Below, in pieces: positions 41,415-49,971 of a DNA stretch of 64,000 bases. The stretch comes from Clostridia bacterium (GTDB taxonomy: Bacteria > Bacillota > Clostridia > Oscillospirales > Acutalibacteraceae). Every line of letters starts with the position of its first letter. Position 1 is the stretch's first letter. The notes under the pieces were generated by a model. The model saw only the letters and a list, made by a program, of their open reading frames with translations, ran no database searches and was not told where the DNA came from. The DNA lies in contig JAFXGM010000013.1 in the NCBI GenBank assembly GCA_017513195.1, positions 103,416 to 167,415 on the forward strand, read 5' to 3'. A program made the translations under genes and the position numbers.

Positions 41415-42200
41415 CTAACCTCCTATTTGTACTTTCAAACCGAACTGCTCGGCCGTTTGTTTTAAAACTTCCATAAGGTCGTTTGTCGGGGATTTTAAAT
41501 CTCCCATACCGTACTCGCGACCAAGTCCCGTGTATTTGTCACGACCCATATTGTGATACGGCAGCAAATGTATTTCATCTACGTTTGGTAAATTAGAAGC
41601 AAAGGCCGCTATCTCGGCAATTTCGGCTACCGTATCATTAAAGGTCGGTATTACCGGAACTCTTATAATAAGCTTTTTTGCCTTGCTTGCTATCAGTTTT
41701 GCGTTTTCAAGAATTCTTTCGTTAGGTTGCTTTGTGAATTCCTTGTGTTTATCGCCATTTATGTGCTTAATATCCATAAGCACGGTATCTAAATATGGTA
41801 AAAATCTTTCAATTACCTCTGCGCTTGCAAATCCCGTGGTTTCGATAGCGGTATTTACGCCGTTATCTTTACACGCTTTAAGTAATGCCACCGCAAAGTC
41901 GGGTTGAAGTAGGCTCTCGCCACCCGAAAGGGTTATTCCACCGCCCGAACGATTGTAATATGGTCGGTCTTGTAAGACCTCGCTTAAAACCTCTTTAACC
42001 GTTACGTCGCGCCCCATAATCTTGGGCTTTCCATTTTGCAACATAGTTTCAATCTCATAAGACTGCGACTCGGGATTGCAACACCAACGACACCGTAGCG
42101 CACACCCTTTTAGAAAAACTATTGTGCGAATACCCGGCCCGTCGTGTGTAGAGAAACGCTGTATGTCGAAGATTCTTCCCATTACAGCGAGGTTATCCAT
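41415..42200 (-). CDS. Glycyl-radical enzyme activase (radical SAM), short form
   Basis: A 261-residue radical SAM enzyme that installs the glycyl radical on the dehydratase. The cluster motif is CALRCRWCCNPES with STHDGPGIRTIVFLKG before it; GGGITLSGGESLLQ and ETTGFA follow. Many dehydratase activases have an insert with two extra [4Fe-4S] clusters after this motif, but none is seen here, so it resembles the compact pyruvate formate-lyase activase in length. It starts two bases after the dehydratase. Confidence 0.94.
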   Translation of the reverse strand: MDNLAVMGRIFDIQRFSTHDGPGIRTIVFLKGCALRCRWCCNPESQSYEIETMLQNGKPKIMGRDVTVKEVLSEVLQDRPYYNRSGGGITLSGGESLLQPDFAVALLKACKDNGVNTAIETTGFASAEVIERFLPYLDTVLMDIKHINGDKHKEFTKQPNERILENAKLIASKAKKLIIRVPVIPTFNDTVAEIAEIAAFASNLPNVDEIHLLPYHNMGRDKYTGLGREYGMGDLKSPTNDLMEVLKQTAEQFGLKVQIGG

Positions 42201-42201
42201 T

Positions 42202-44730
42202 TCAGAAACCTCCCTGCTCGGTACGAGCTATAATGTCATCTTGTAGCGAACGTGATAACGTTGTAAAGAGTGCGCTGTAACCCGCAACGCGAACCACGAG
42301 TGACTTATATTTTTCGGGGTTTTTCTGTGCATCGCGAAGCGTTTCACGGCTTACAACGTTAAACTGCATGTGCATACCCTTTTGATCAAAGAAGCCTCGT
42401 ACCAAAGCCACAAAGCTTTCAAGTCCGCTTTGTCCTGCAAGTGCGCTCGGATGGAACTTCATATTAAATAGCGTTCCGTTTGACGCTATAAAGTGGTCGA
42501 GCTTTGCCACCGAGTTTGCCGACGCGGTAGGACCTTTTGTATCTCTGCCTGCTGCAGGGCCAACACCGTCAGCTATTGGTGTGAAGGCAAGTCTTCCGTC
42601 TGGGGTAGCACCCGTTTGTGCACCAAGAGGCACGTTAGCTGATACAGGATATAAGCCTGCTTGATACATACCGCCGCGTGGGTTTTTGTATTGTTCAAGC
42701 GGTTTTGTATAGGTGTAAGCCACGTCACGTGCAAATGCATCTACATCGGTAAGGTCATTGCCGTATTTCGGTAGTTCTTGTATAGTATCAAGCAACTCGC
42801 CCCAACGAGCTTTATCGGCATCGGATGCGGGGTTTTTAGATACTGCCAAGTAAATAGATTTTATATCTTCCGCGGTAAGCGTTTTACCGTCAGCCACTAA
42901 TTTTTCGGCAACCGTTTTGGTAAGCTTTTCAGCAGTTGCTGTATCCATATCCTTACCAAAGTTATTATCAAGCGCTGCTTTAAGCTCACAAAGCTTTATA
43001 AGCTTTTTATCGTATACAAGAGTTTTTACAGCCAAGAGTGCATCGGTCATATTTGCTATACCAAAGCCTTGAGGGCCGGTAAAGTTATAAACCGCACCAC
43101 CCTCTTGCAAGCTCTTGCCTCTGCCGATACAATCCTCTATCATTGAGGATTGGAAAGGAAGCGGGCAGCGACGAGCATGTGCTAAATCTATAGCGTTATC
43201 TGCGTTTACAAGTAATTTTATAAAATAGTTCATCTGCGCTTTGTAAGCGTCATAGAACTTATCAAACGTGGTAAATTCGTGAAGCTCGCCTGTTCGCAAA
43301 CCTACCTGCACGCCGCGGTCAACACCGTTTGAAAAAACAAGCTCAAGCGGGCGACACATATTAAAGAACGCTGCGTCGTGCCAACCGTCTGTTTTTGCAG
43401 GAGCCTGAGGTTCAACACAACCGATTATGTTGTAGTTACGAGCGTCCTCGAGTGTCACGCCACGGCTCATAAGTGACGGAATAATAACCTCGTCATTGTA
43501 ATAAGCCGGAAGGCCTACACCCGTTCTGGTTACCTCTGCCGCGCGAAGCAAAAATTCATGCGGGCTACCGTTCCAAACACGAACCGAAAACGAAGGCATT
43601 GGAAGCATTACGTGAAGCGTGGCGTTAATGCACATAAACGAAACATCGTTTGTAGCGTCATTGCCATATTTGTCCTGACCGCCTGCGATGAGGTTTTGGA
43701 ACAAGCTATAGCCTGCAAAGCCCTCTGCCGAAGCGGCGTCGCGAACTTTGTTAAGGTCGTTAAGCTTAACCCAAATGCAATCAACAAGCTCTTGTGCAAA
43801 CTCGCGTGTTATTTTGCCTGTATTTAAATCCTTTTCAAAATAAGGATTCATATATTGGTCAAATCTACCGGGAGAAATTGAATGTCCGCTTGATTCAACC
43901 TGCAAAAGCATCTGCACAAACCAGAAGGACTGGCAAGCCTCATAAAAGCTTTCGGCGCCATATCTCGGTACGCGAGTACAGTTTTCTGCGATTTTCAAAA
44001 GCTCTTCACGGCGTTTTGTATCAAACTCGGCCGTCGCCATTTCTTTTGCAAGTGTAGCATAGCGGTCAGCATAGTTTATAACTGCTTCACAGCTAATTAT
44101 TACCGCTTGTAAAAACGTGCTGCGAGATGCGTAATCAGCATCTGCCACATCAAGAGCGTTTAAAGCATCGTTCGCTTCGGCGATAATTCCCTTGTAACCC
44201 TTTTCTAACACCTTGCCGTAATCTACTGTAAAATGACCGATGCCATTATAGAAATAGTTACCTACAGTAAATATATTGTGCTCTATAGCGCAAAGCGCTT
44301 CAGGCGACATATAAGCAGTCGCAAGTTCGCTTGTGGTCTTACCCTTCCAGTAAGGGTAAACCTCACGAAGCTTTGCTTTGGTTTCTTCCGATATATAAAA
44401 CGGGTCGGCGCTACGTGTAGCAACGGTATCAAATTCGGCCTCCAACCACTCGTAAGAATATTCAGGGAATACCTGACAACCGCGCGGAGCCTTTGAGTTG
44501 CTACCTACAATCAATTCTTCAGGACGAATTGTTATTGGCAAATTCTCAAGTATGTGCGCAAAGGCCTTTGCTCTGCGCAATACTATTGGCTGCCCCTCGG
44601 TTGATTTATAACTTTCGGTTATCAGCACTGCACGGTCAGCCTCTATCTCGGGCATCTTTGCATAAAGATGATCAATAAGGCGCCCTATACGCGGTGATTT
44701 TTCTATATTTTTTGTGTATGTGTATGGCAT
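42202..44730 (-). CDS. B12-independent glycyl-radical propanediol dehydratase
   Basis: An 842-residue glycyl-radical enzyme that dehydrates 1,2-propanediol to propionaldehyde. Active-site residues match the B12-independent glycerol/propanediol dehydratases: His166 in GIGHFTVDY, His283-Ser284 in SGHSISPGRFD, Cys438 and Glu440 in GCVEPQ, Asp452 in DGWHDAAFFN, and the radical glycine Gly817 in RVAGYSA. The choline lyase CutC differs in the stretch after GCVEP. I choose ATG 44730, with GAGG nine bases upstream; a GTG five codons earlier overlaps that site. First gene of the BMC operon. No obvious encapsulation tag on the enzyme itself. Confidence 0.95.
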   Translation of the reverse strand: MPYTYTKNIEKSPRIGRLIDHLYAKMPEIEADRAVLITESYKSTEGQPIVLRRAKAFAHILENLPITIRPEELIVGSNSKAPRGCQVFPEYSYEWLEAEFDTVATRSADPFYISEETKAKLREVYPYWKGKTTSELATAYMSPEALCAIEHNIFTVGNYFYNGIGHFTVDYGKVLEKGYKGIIAEANDALNALDVADADYASRSTFLQAVIISCEAVINYADRYATLAKEMATAEFDTKRREELLKIAENCTRVPRYGAESFYEACQSFWFVQMLLQVESSGHSISPGRFDQYMNPYFEKDLNTGKITREFAQELVDCIWVKLNDLNKVRDAASAEGFAGYSLFQNLIAGGQDKYGNDATNDVSFMCINATLHVMLPMPSFSVRVWNGSPHEFLLRAAEVTRTGVGLPAYYNDEVIIPSLMSRGVTLEDARNYNIIGCVEPQAPAKTDGWHDAAFFNMCRPLELVFSNGVDRGVQVGLRTGELHEFTTFDKFYDAYKAQMNYFIKLLVNADNAIDLAHARRCPLPFQSSMIEDCIGRGKSLQEGGAVYNFTGPQGFGIANMTDALLAVKTLVYDKKLIKLCELKAALDNNFGKDMDTATAEKLTKTVAEKLVADGKTLTAEDIKSIYLAVSKNPASDADKARWGELLDTIQELPKYGNDLTDVDAFARDVAYTYTKPLEQYKNPRGGMYQAGLYPVSANVPLGAQTGATPDGRLAFTPIADGVGPAAGRDTKGPTASANSVAKLDHFIASNGTLFNMKFHPSALAGQSGLESFVALVRGFFDQKGMHMQFNVVSRETLRDAQKNPEKYKSLVVRVAGYSALFTTLSRSLQDDIIARTEQGGF

Positions 44731-44761
44731 AAGACAATACCTCACTTTACTGATTGTGTTT

Positions 44762-44790
44762 ATTATAAATCAAAACCACACAAAAGTCAA
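44762..44790 (-). promoter_or_regulatory. Sigma-A-type promoter P1 of the BMC operon
   Basis: Minus-strand -35 TTGACT (44790-44785) and consensus -10 TATAAT (44767-44762), spaced by 17 bases. The start would be near 44755, giving a leader of about 25 bases before the dehydratase ATG. The upstream flank on this strand is a run of TTGG and GGTTTT words. Confidence 0.88.
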
Positions 44791-44820
44791 CACCAAAACC
44801 AACAAAAACCAAACAAATTT

Positions 44821-44968
44821 GGTAAAAAAAAAGATTTTTACCCCGTTTTGTTGTCTTTTTAGTGAAAAAATATGTGGTTTTTATGTAAAAACAAAAGTTA
44901 TCAACATTTTTGTTGATAACTTTTTAAGACAATATTATTGTTTTTTGATTCCAATACTTGATGTATTG
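44821..44968. repeat. Cluster of inverted repeats and a shared 13-base word in the BMC control region
   Basis: The 330-base gap between the dehydratase and transketolase genes holds, in order: GGTAAAAA/TTTTTACC (44821-44842), the word TATGTGGTTTTTA (44871-44883, also at 40621-40633), a perfect 14-base inverted repeat AAAAGTTATCAACA with TTTT loop (44893-44924), and CAATAC/GTATTG (44952-44968). The 14-base repeat has T runs on both sides and may be a back-up terminator for the transketolase operon; the others may be operators. No gene is visible here. Confidence 0.6.
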
Positions 44969-45000
44969 TTATAAATATATATAAATAAATCTTTTCATAA

Positions 45001-45032
45001 ATAAAAAGAACCTCCCGATAGAGAGGTTCTTT
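45001..45032 (-). terminator. Terminator of the transketolase operon
   Basis: AAAGAACCTC (45005-45014) pairs with GAGGTTCTTT (45023-45032); on the minus strand it continues as TTTTTATTT. It lies about 30 bases after the stop of the transketolase C-subunit gene. The bases between hold an imperfect TGCATTATGAATT/TTAATTATGCA palindrome overlapping the stop. Confidence 0.88.
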
Positions 45033-45060
45033 ATTTCAACTGTGCATTATGAATTGTTAA

Positions 45061-46011
45061 TTATGCATTTTTAAGTGCAATGGCTGCCTTTGCCTTTTCT
45101 ACTATATTTACAGCGCGAAGGCCAAATTCATCAAGCAATTTTACTGCAGGACCCGAGTGGCCAAATTGGTCATACACACCAAGCTTTACAACAGGTACCG
45201 GTACTGTTTCGCAAACAACCTCGCTTACAGCAGAGCCAAGACCACCAATTACCGAATGTTCTTCTGCTGTAACGATGGCACCTGTCTCTTTTGCGGCTTT
45301 GATTATAATATCACGGTCAATAGGCTTGATTGTAGCCATATTGATAATACGAGCGTTAATACCCTCGGTTTTTAGAAGGTCGTAAGCCTCGAGTGCTTCC
45401 TTAACCATAAGACCTGTTGCGATAATGGTAACGTCATTACCCTCGCGAAGCTCAACACCCTTACCAATTTGGAAGTTGTAGTTTTCGTCAAATACAACCG
45501 GCACTGCAAGACGGCCAAATCGCATATAAACAGGACCGTCACACTCGAAAGCGGCACGAACAGCCATACGAGCCTCGGTGTCGTCGGCAGGGTTAATAAT
45601 GGTCATACCCGGAATTGTACGCATAAGAGCAATATCCTCGTTACATTGGTGCGTTGCGCCGTCCTCACCAACCGAGATACCTGCGTGTGTAGCACCGATA
45701 ATAACGTTAAGGTGTGGATAACCTACCGAGTTGCGAACCTGCTCAAAAGCACGGCCTGCCGCAAACATAGCAAACGAGCTTACAACTACCTTTTTACCGG
45801 TAGCTGCAATACCTGCCGCAATGCTTACCATATTTTGCTCGGCAATACCGCAGTTGTAAAAACGCTCGGGATATGCCTTTTTAAATTTACCTGTTTGTGT
45901 AGCGGCTGCAAGGTCAGCATCCATTACAATAAAATCGTCACGCTCGGCGCCAAGCTCTACCAAAGTTTCACCAAAGCCTACACGTGTTGCAACTGTTTTA
46001 ACTTCTGACAT
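45061..46011 (-). CDS. Transketolase C-terminal subunit
   Basis: A 316-residue protein corresponding to the pyrimidine-binding and C-terminal domains of transketolase. FYNCGIAEQNMVSIAAGIAATGKK holds the glutamate that activates thiamine diphosphate, and YDQFGHSGPAVKLL is the C-terminal ligand region. It must pair with the N-subunit encoded just upstream. ATG 46011 is preceded by AAGGGGGTG; an in-frame start ten codons earlier lies within the N-subunit gene. Splitting of transketolase into two genes is common in Clostridia. Confidence 0.94.
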   Translation of the reverse strand: MSEVKTVATRVGFGETLVELGAERDDFIVMDADLAAATQTGKFKKAYPERFYNCGIAEQNMVSIAAGIAATGKKVVVSSFAMFAAGRAFEQVRNSVGYPHLNVIIGATHAGISVGEDGATHQCNEDIALMRTIPGMTIINPADDTEARMAVRAAFECDGPVYMRFGRLAVPVVFDENYNFQIGKGVELREGNDVTIIATGLMVKEALEAYDLLKTEGINARIINMATIKPIDRDIIIKAAKETGAIVTAEEHSVIGGLGSAVSEVVCETVPVPVVKLGVYDQFGHSGPAVKLLDEFGLRAVNIVEKAKAAIALKNA

Positions 46012-46024
46012 ATTAGCCACCCCC

Positions 46025-46861
46025 TTAATTAAATGCAGCAAGCGCTGCTGTAAGTTCTTCCATAGCTACGGCATAAAGCTCGTCATTAGGAGCAGCACCA
46101 TGCCAGTTAACCGCGTTTTCCATATAAGATACGCCCTTACCCTTTATGGTATTAGCAATAATTGCTACGGGCTTATCTACGGTTTTAGCTTCTTGGAGAG
46201 CCGCTTCGATAGCGTCGTAATCGTGACCGTCAATGGTAATTACGTGCCAGCCAAATGCCTCAAACTTTTTATCTACAGGCTTTGCACTATTTACTTCGTC
46301 AATAGTACCGTCAATCTGTAAATTGTTAAGGTCAATAAATGCGGTAAGATTTGAAAGTTTTTTATTAGCGGCAAACATTGCAGCCTCCCAAACCTGACCT
46401 TCCTCTATTTCGCCATCGCCAAGAATTGTATAAACGTTATAGTTATCACCGAAATGCTTGCTTGAAAGTGCCATACCAACTGCGGTTGAAATGCCCTGAC
46501 CGAGAGAGCCGGTTGACATATCTACACCGGGGATGTTTTTCATATCGGGATGTCCCTGCAAACGAGAACCTATTTGACGAAGTGTAATAAGCTCGTCAAC
46601 CGGGAAAAATCCACGAAGTGCAAGTGTAGCGTAAAGAGCAGGCGCAGCATGCCCTTTAGAAAGAACAAATCTGTCGCGCTTCGCGTCCTTGGGATTCTCG
46701 GGGTCTATGTTCATCTCTTTAAAATAGAGATATGTAAGTATCTCTGCTATCGAGAGCGAACCGCCCGGGTGACCCGCCTTTGCCGCATGTACACCTTCAA
46801 TAATACCAATACGTACCTTGCAAGCAATTTCCTCTAACTGTTTTTTAAACGTTGCTTCCAT
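46025..46861 (-). CDS. Transketolase N-terminal subunit
   Basis: A 278-residue thiamine diphosphate-binding subunit: HAAKAGHPGGSLSIAEIL, DRFVLSKGHAAPALYA, the GDGEIEEGQVWEAAMFA metal/cofactor motif and the IKGKGVSYMENAVNWHG motif. With the C-subunit it moves two-carbon units in the non-oxidative pentose phosphate pathway. The ATG is preceded by AAAGGAAA and overlaps the end of the HAD phosphatase gene by 17 bases. Confidence 0.94.
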   Translation of the reverse strand: MEATFKKQLEEIACKVRIGIIEGVHAAKAGHPGGSLSIAEILTYLYFKEMNIDPENPKDAKRDRFVLSKGHAAPALYATLALRGFFPVDELITLRQIGSRLQGHPDMKNIPGVDMSTGSLGQGISTAVGMALSSKHFGDNYNVYTILGDGEIEEGQVWEAAMFAANKKLSNLTAFIDLNNLQIDGTIDEVNSAKPVDKKFEAFGWHVITIDGHDYDAIEAALQEAKTVDKPVAIIANTIKGKGVSYMENAVNWHGAAPNDELYAVAMEELTAALAAFN

Positions 46862-47693
46862 TGTTCAGTTTCCTTTCGGTAAGATAATCTATAAAATCGG
46901 CAACAGCGCCGTTTTGTACATTACACACTACCGTAGTAGCCGCAGCCCGAACCTCTTTGGGTGAGTCTATAAGTGCTGCGCCTATGTCGGCAGTTTTTAT
47001 CATTTCAAGATCGTTGTAATAATCGCCTATTGCATAACAACAACCATCTTTTATATTTAATTTTTCACAAAGTATCTTAAGCGTTGCCGCCTTTGAAACA
47101 CCACGCGGCACGTGCTCATAATAATAACGTCTTCTGCCGTCAATCACAGCCGAAGTATCAACAAACTGCGAGTCATGCTCAAAGCGTGATATAATCTCCT
47201 TTGCAACTATAAGCTCGTCATCATTTGCCGAGAGATAAATTACTTTGTTCCAATTATACTGTAAAGCCTCATCGTAATTAAGTAAAACTGTATCAAGATC
47301 CTCGTAAACCGCGTGATCAATAGATTCCTGATTTTGATTTAAAACAATAACCTTTTTACCACAATGCGCCTCAATACCAATTGTTTTACATCCGTCAATA
47401 ACTGCTTTTACAATGCGTTTGTCACTATCGGGTATAAAAAGCTCATAAATCGGCTTATCGTTTTTAATGTCATATATCATACTGCCATTGGCAACAATAG
47501 ACGGCGAAATACAATCTATACGCTTTGTAACCGAAGAAATAGCGCCTGCCGTTCTGCCCGTAGCCAAACAAAAGGCTCCACCCTCGCCTACAAAATATTT
47601 GATTTTATCAATATTTACCTGTGGCATATAATCGTTAAGCAGTAATGTTCCGTCTATATCACAAGCAAGCAGGCAACCATCGAAAATTCCCAT
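46845..47693 (-). CDS. HAD-superfamily (Cof-type) phosphatase
   Basis: A 282-residue HAD IIB hydrolase with the nucleophile motif ACDIDGTLLLND, FCLATGRTAGAI, and GDYYNDLEMIKTAD near the C-terminus. Such enzymes dephosphorylate sugar phosphates or nucleotides of broad range. It lies one base after rluD and overlaps the transketolase N gene, so it shares that transcript. Confidence 0.9.
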   Translation of the reverse strand: MGIFDGCLLACDIDGTLLLNDYMPQVNIDKIKYFVGEGGAFCLATGRTAGAISSVTKRIDCISPSIVANGSMIYDIKNDKPIYELFIPDSDKRIVKAVIDGCKTIGIEAHCGKKVIVLNQNQESIDHAVYEDLDTVLLNYDEALQYNWNKVIYLSANDDELIVAKEIISRFEHDSQFVDTSAVIDGRRRYYYEHVPRGVSKAATLKILCEKLNIKDGCCYAIGDYYNDLEMIKTADIGAALIDSPKEVRAAATTVVCNVQNGAVADFIDYLTERKLNNGSNV

Positions 47694-47694
47694 T

Positions 47695-48609
47695 TTACTT
47701 TGTTTTTCCTCTGCATTCGTTTAAGAATTTTGTAAAATACTGCGGCAGTTCGCTAGAAAATTCCATATACTCGTGAGTTTTTGGATGAATAAACCCTATT
47801 TTTCTAGCGTGCAAGCACTGACCGCCAAGCTTGGTAATTACCTTACTAGGTCCATATACGTCATCGCCTGCAACCGGGTGGCCAAGCGACGCCATATGCA
47901 CCCTTATTTGATGGGTGCGGCCCGTTTCAAGACGTAATCTTACGTGTGTAAAATCTCCAAAGCGTTCCAGCACGGTATAGTGTGTTACAGCTTCTTTTCC
48001 GCCTTCAACTATCGCCATTTGCTTACGCTTTACGGGATGACGTGCTATAGGCGCATTTACTGTACCATTATCATTTTTTAGATTACCATATACAACCGCT
48101 TCGTATTCACGAGTAAGCGAATGCTCTTTTATTTGTTCCGCTAAATACAAATGCGCATTATCATTTTTTGCAACCAGCAGCAGTCCACTTGTATTTTTGT
48201 CAATTCGGTGCAATATGCCCGGTCGCATAACGCCATTTATTCCCGAAAGGCTGTCACCGCAGTGATAAAGTATAGCGTTAACCAGCGTTCCGCTATAATT
48301 ACCTGCAGCGGGATGCACCACCATATCCTTCGGCTTGTTAACCACCAAAAGATGCTCGTCCTCATAAACTATATCAATCGGTATGTTTTCCGGCTCTGCC
48401 GTATATTCTTGTGGGTTGGGAATGGTTACTTGTACCGCATCGCCCATCTTAAGCTTTGTGTTTTTGGCGGCTTTTTTACCGTTTACCAAGACGTTTCCTT
48501 CCCCAATAAGTGTAGCGGCATAGGAACGAGTTATGTCAACTTTTTCCGCTAAAAACACATCAAGACGGCGGCCACAGCCGTCGTCAATAATGTAGTTATA
48601 TATCTCCAT
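47695..48609 (-). CDS. rluD: RluA/RluD-family 23S rRNA pseudouridine synthase
   Basis: A 304-residue enzyme with an N-terminal S4 RNA-binding domain (RRLDVFLAEKVDITRSYAATLI region) and the catalytic GILHRIDKNTSGLLLVAKN motif with the essential aspartate. The closing HQIRVHMASLGHPVAGDDVYG is typical of the RluA group. It probably modifies helix 69 of 23S rRNA. It overlaps lspA by 14 bases, the standard lspA-rluD pairing of Gram-positive bacteria. Confidence 0.94.
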   Translation of the reverse strand: MEIYNYIIDDGCGRRLDVFLAEKVDITRSYAATLIGEGNVLVNGKKAAKNTKLKMGDAVQVTIPNPQEYTAEPENIPIDIVYEDEHLLVVNKPKDMVVHPAAGNYSGTLVNAILYHCGDSLSGINGVMRPGILHRIDKNTSGLLLVAKNDNAHLYLAEQIKEHSLTREYEAVVYGNLKNDNGTVNAPIARHPVKRKQMAIVEGGKEAVTHYTVLERFGDFTHVRLRLETGRTHQIRVHMASLGHPVAGDDVYGPSKVITKLGGQCLHARKIGFIHPKTHEYMEFSSELPQYFTKFLNECRGKTK

Positions 48610-49120
48610 TGTTATCTTCTTGTGGTTCTACCACGACATTAGCACGTGATTTTTTTCTTTGCTCGTCTATTATACTTTTCACCAAAGAAAGCATAATAAG
48701 ACCTGCACCAATTACTATTGCACAGTCGGCAATATTAAATACAGGGAAATCGATAAATGCAAACTCTAAAAAGTCCACAACAAAACCGCTATTAAACACA
48801 CGGTCAATCATATTGCCGATACCACCTGCTAATATAAATGCCGCTGCCCAAAACATAACCTTATCTTTTAGGCCCCATTTAAGCAGTAACGCAATTCCGG
48901 CGAGCATAACAACAATGGTAATTGAAAGTAACAACCACGTATGACCGCCAAGCATACCCCATGCGGCACCGTCATTATGAATGTACGTTATGTTTATTAG
49001 TCCTGGTAAAAAGTCATAAGACTGGCCCTCTATTAAATTTTTTGAAACAAAATATTTTGAAAATTGATCTGCTGCTAGAAAAAATATAGCTGTAATCGAT
49101 GCCAAAATATACGATAACAA
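48596..49120 (-). CDS. lspA: Lipoprotein signal peptidase
   Basis: A 174-residue aspartic protease of the membrane that removes lipoprotein signals after lipid addition. Four hydrophobic segments are visible. The two catalytic aspartates lie in GNMIDRVF and FNIADCAIV, and AADQFSKYFV is the conserved N-terminal motif. The start is TTG 49120 with GGGAG ten bases upstream. A basic C-terminal tail follows the last span. Substrates in this window include the lipoproteins at 11411 and 16113. Confidence 0.93.
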   Translation of the reverse strand: MLSYILASITAIFFLAADQFSKYFVSKNLIEGQSYDFLPGLINITYIHNDGAAWGMLGGHTWLLLSITIVVMLAGIALLLKWGLKDKVMFWAAAFILAGGIGNMIDRVFNSGFVVDFLEFAFIDFPVFNIADCAIVIGAGLIMLSLVKSIIDEQRKKSRANVVVEPQEDNNGDI

Positions 49121-49137
49121 AAAATGTCACTCCCAAA

Positions 49138-49959
49138 TTAAATATCTTCTTCCGTATCAGATGGTTCATCATCAAGATCAAACTCATCCGCATTTATAAC
49201 AAAACCTGTGCCAGCAGTGTACGCTTCAACCAACTTTTCAGCAGGCTCTTCGGTTTCTTGTTCTGTTTGTGGTTCTTCAACCATTTCTTCTGTCTCTTCA
49301 ATAGCCACAGGATTTTCAACATATTCTTTGACAGTAGGAATATTATCAAATGAACTTGCTACAACTGCGGCAATTTCCTCCGGATCATTGGGAACAGTAT
49401 CAGGAAGAGATGCCAAAAGTTCAAGATGCTCTTTATATTTTGCGGTTACCTCAGCCTTAAACGCCGCAATTTCAACCTTCATCTTGTTAAAGAGTAGCTG
49501 CTGACGCTCTACGCAATCTTGAGTAGCGGTTTCGACTGCTGCCTGTTTTTTCTCGGCATTTTCAATGATTTTTTCAATATCGCTTTGAAGTGCATCCTTA
49601 CGCTCACCAGCTTTTTTATCAAATGCATCGGTAAGTTCTTTTTCTTGCTCGGTAATTTTTTCGATACTTGCTTGAGCATTGGAAATAATTTCTGCGCTCT
49701 TAGTTTTTGCCTCTTCAACAATTTGGTCGGCAAATTTTTGTGCACTTATAAGTACGTTTTGTATATTACCCTGAGCATTTTTAGCGTCTTCAAGCTCGAC
49801 TTTAAGCTCACTGATTTTGTTGTTCATCTCGTGAAGAGTACGTTCAAACTGTTCATAATCGGCTTCAACTTTATCAAGAAGGACATCTACCTCCTCCTTT
49901 TTGTAGCCACCCATTGCGGTTGAAAAACGCACGTTTCTTATTTCGTTTGCACTTAACAT
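49138..49959 (-). CDS. divIVA: DivIVA-family cell-division protein
   Basis: A 273-residue DivIVA/GpsB-like protein. The N-terminal lipid-binding domain (residues about 1-55) contains EIRNVRFSTAMGGYKKEEVDVLL, followed by a long charged coiled coil (about 30-190) and a very acidic C-terminal tail rich in Glu-Glu and Thr. It recognises negative membrane curvature at septa and poles. It is placed as usual between ylmH and lspA in the division-associated cluster. Confidence 0.92.
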   Translation of the reverse strand: MLSANEIRNVRFSTAMGGYKKEEVDVLLDKVEADYEQFERTLHEMNNKISELKVELEDAKNAQGNIQNVLISAQKFADQIVEEAKTKSAEIISNAQASIEKITEQEKELTDAFDKKAGERKDALQSDIEKIIENAEKKQAAVETATQDCVERQQLLFNKMKVEIAAFKAEVTAKYKEHLELLASLPDTVPNDPEEIAAVVASSFDNIPTVKEYVENPVAIEETEEMVEEPQTEQETEEPAEKLVEAYTAGTGFVINADEFDLDDEPSDTEEDI

Positions 49960-49971
49960 AGTATATTCTCC

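Noticed and set aside
42202-44730. Choline trimethylamine-lyase (CutC) as identity of the glycyl-radical enzyme
   Set aside because: The His/Ser/Asp residues of diol dehydratases are present and the stretch after GCVEP reads like propanediol/glycerol dehydratase; the operon has an aldolase and no choline genes.
44893-44924. Paired TTATCAACA as DnaA boxes marking an origin
   Set aside because: Each differs from the TTATCCACA consensus, there are only two, and the replication genes dnaA and dnaN are not here; a hairpin explains them.
45040-45070. Imperfect TGCATTATGAATT/TTAATTATGCA palindrome as a mobile-element end
   Set aside because: It overlaps a stop codon, has no partner copy in the window and no target duplication.
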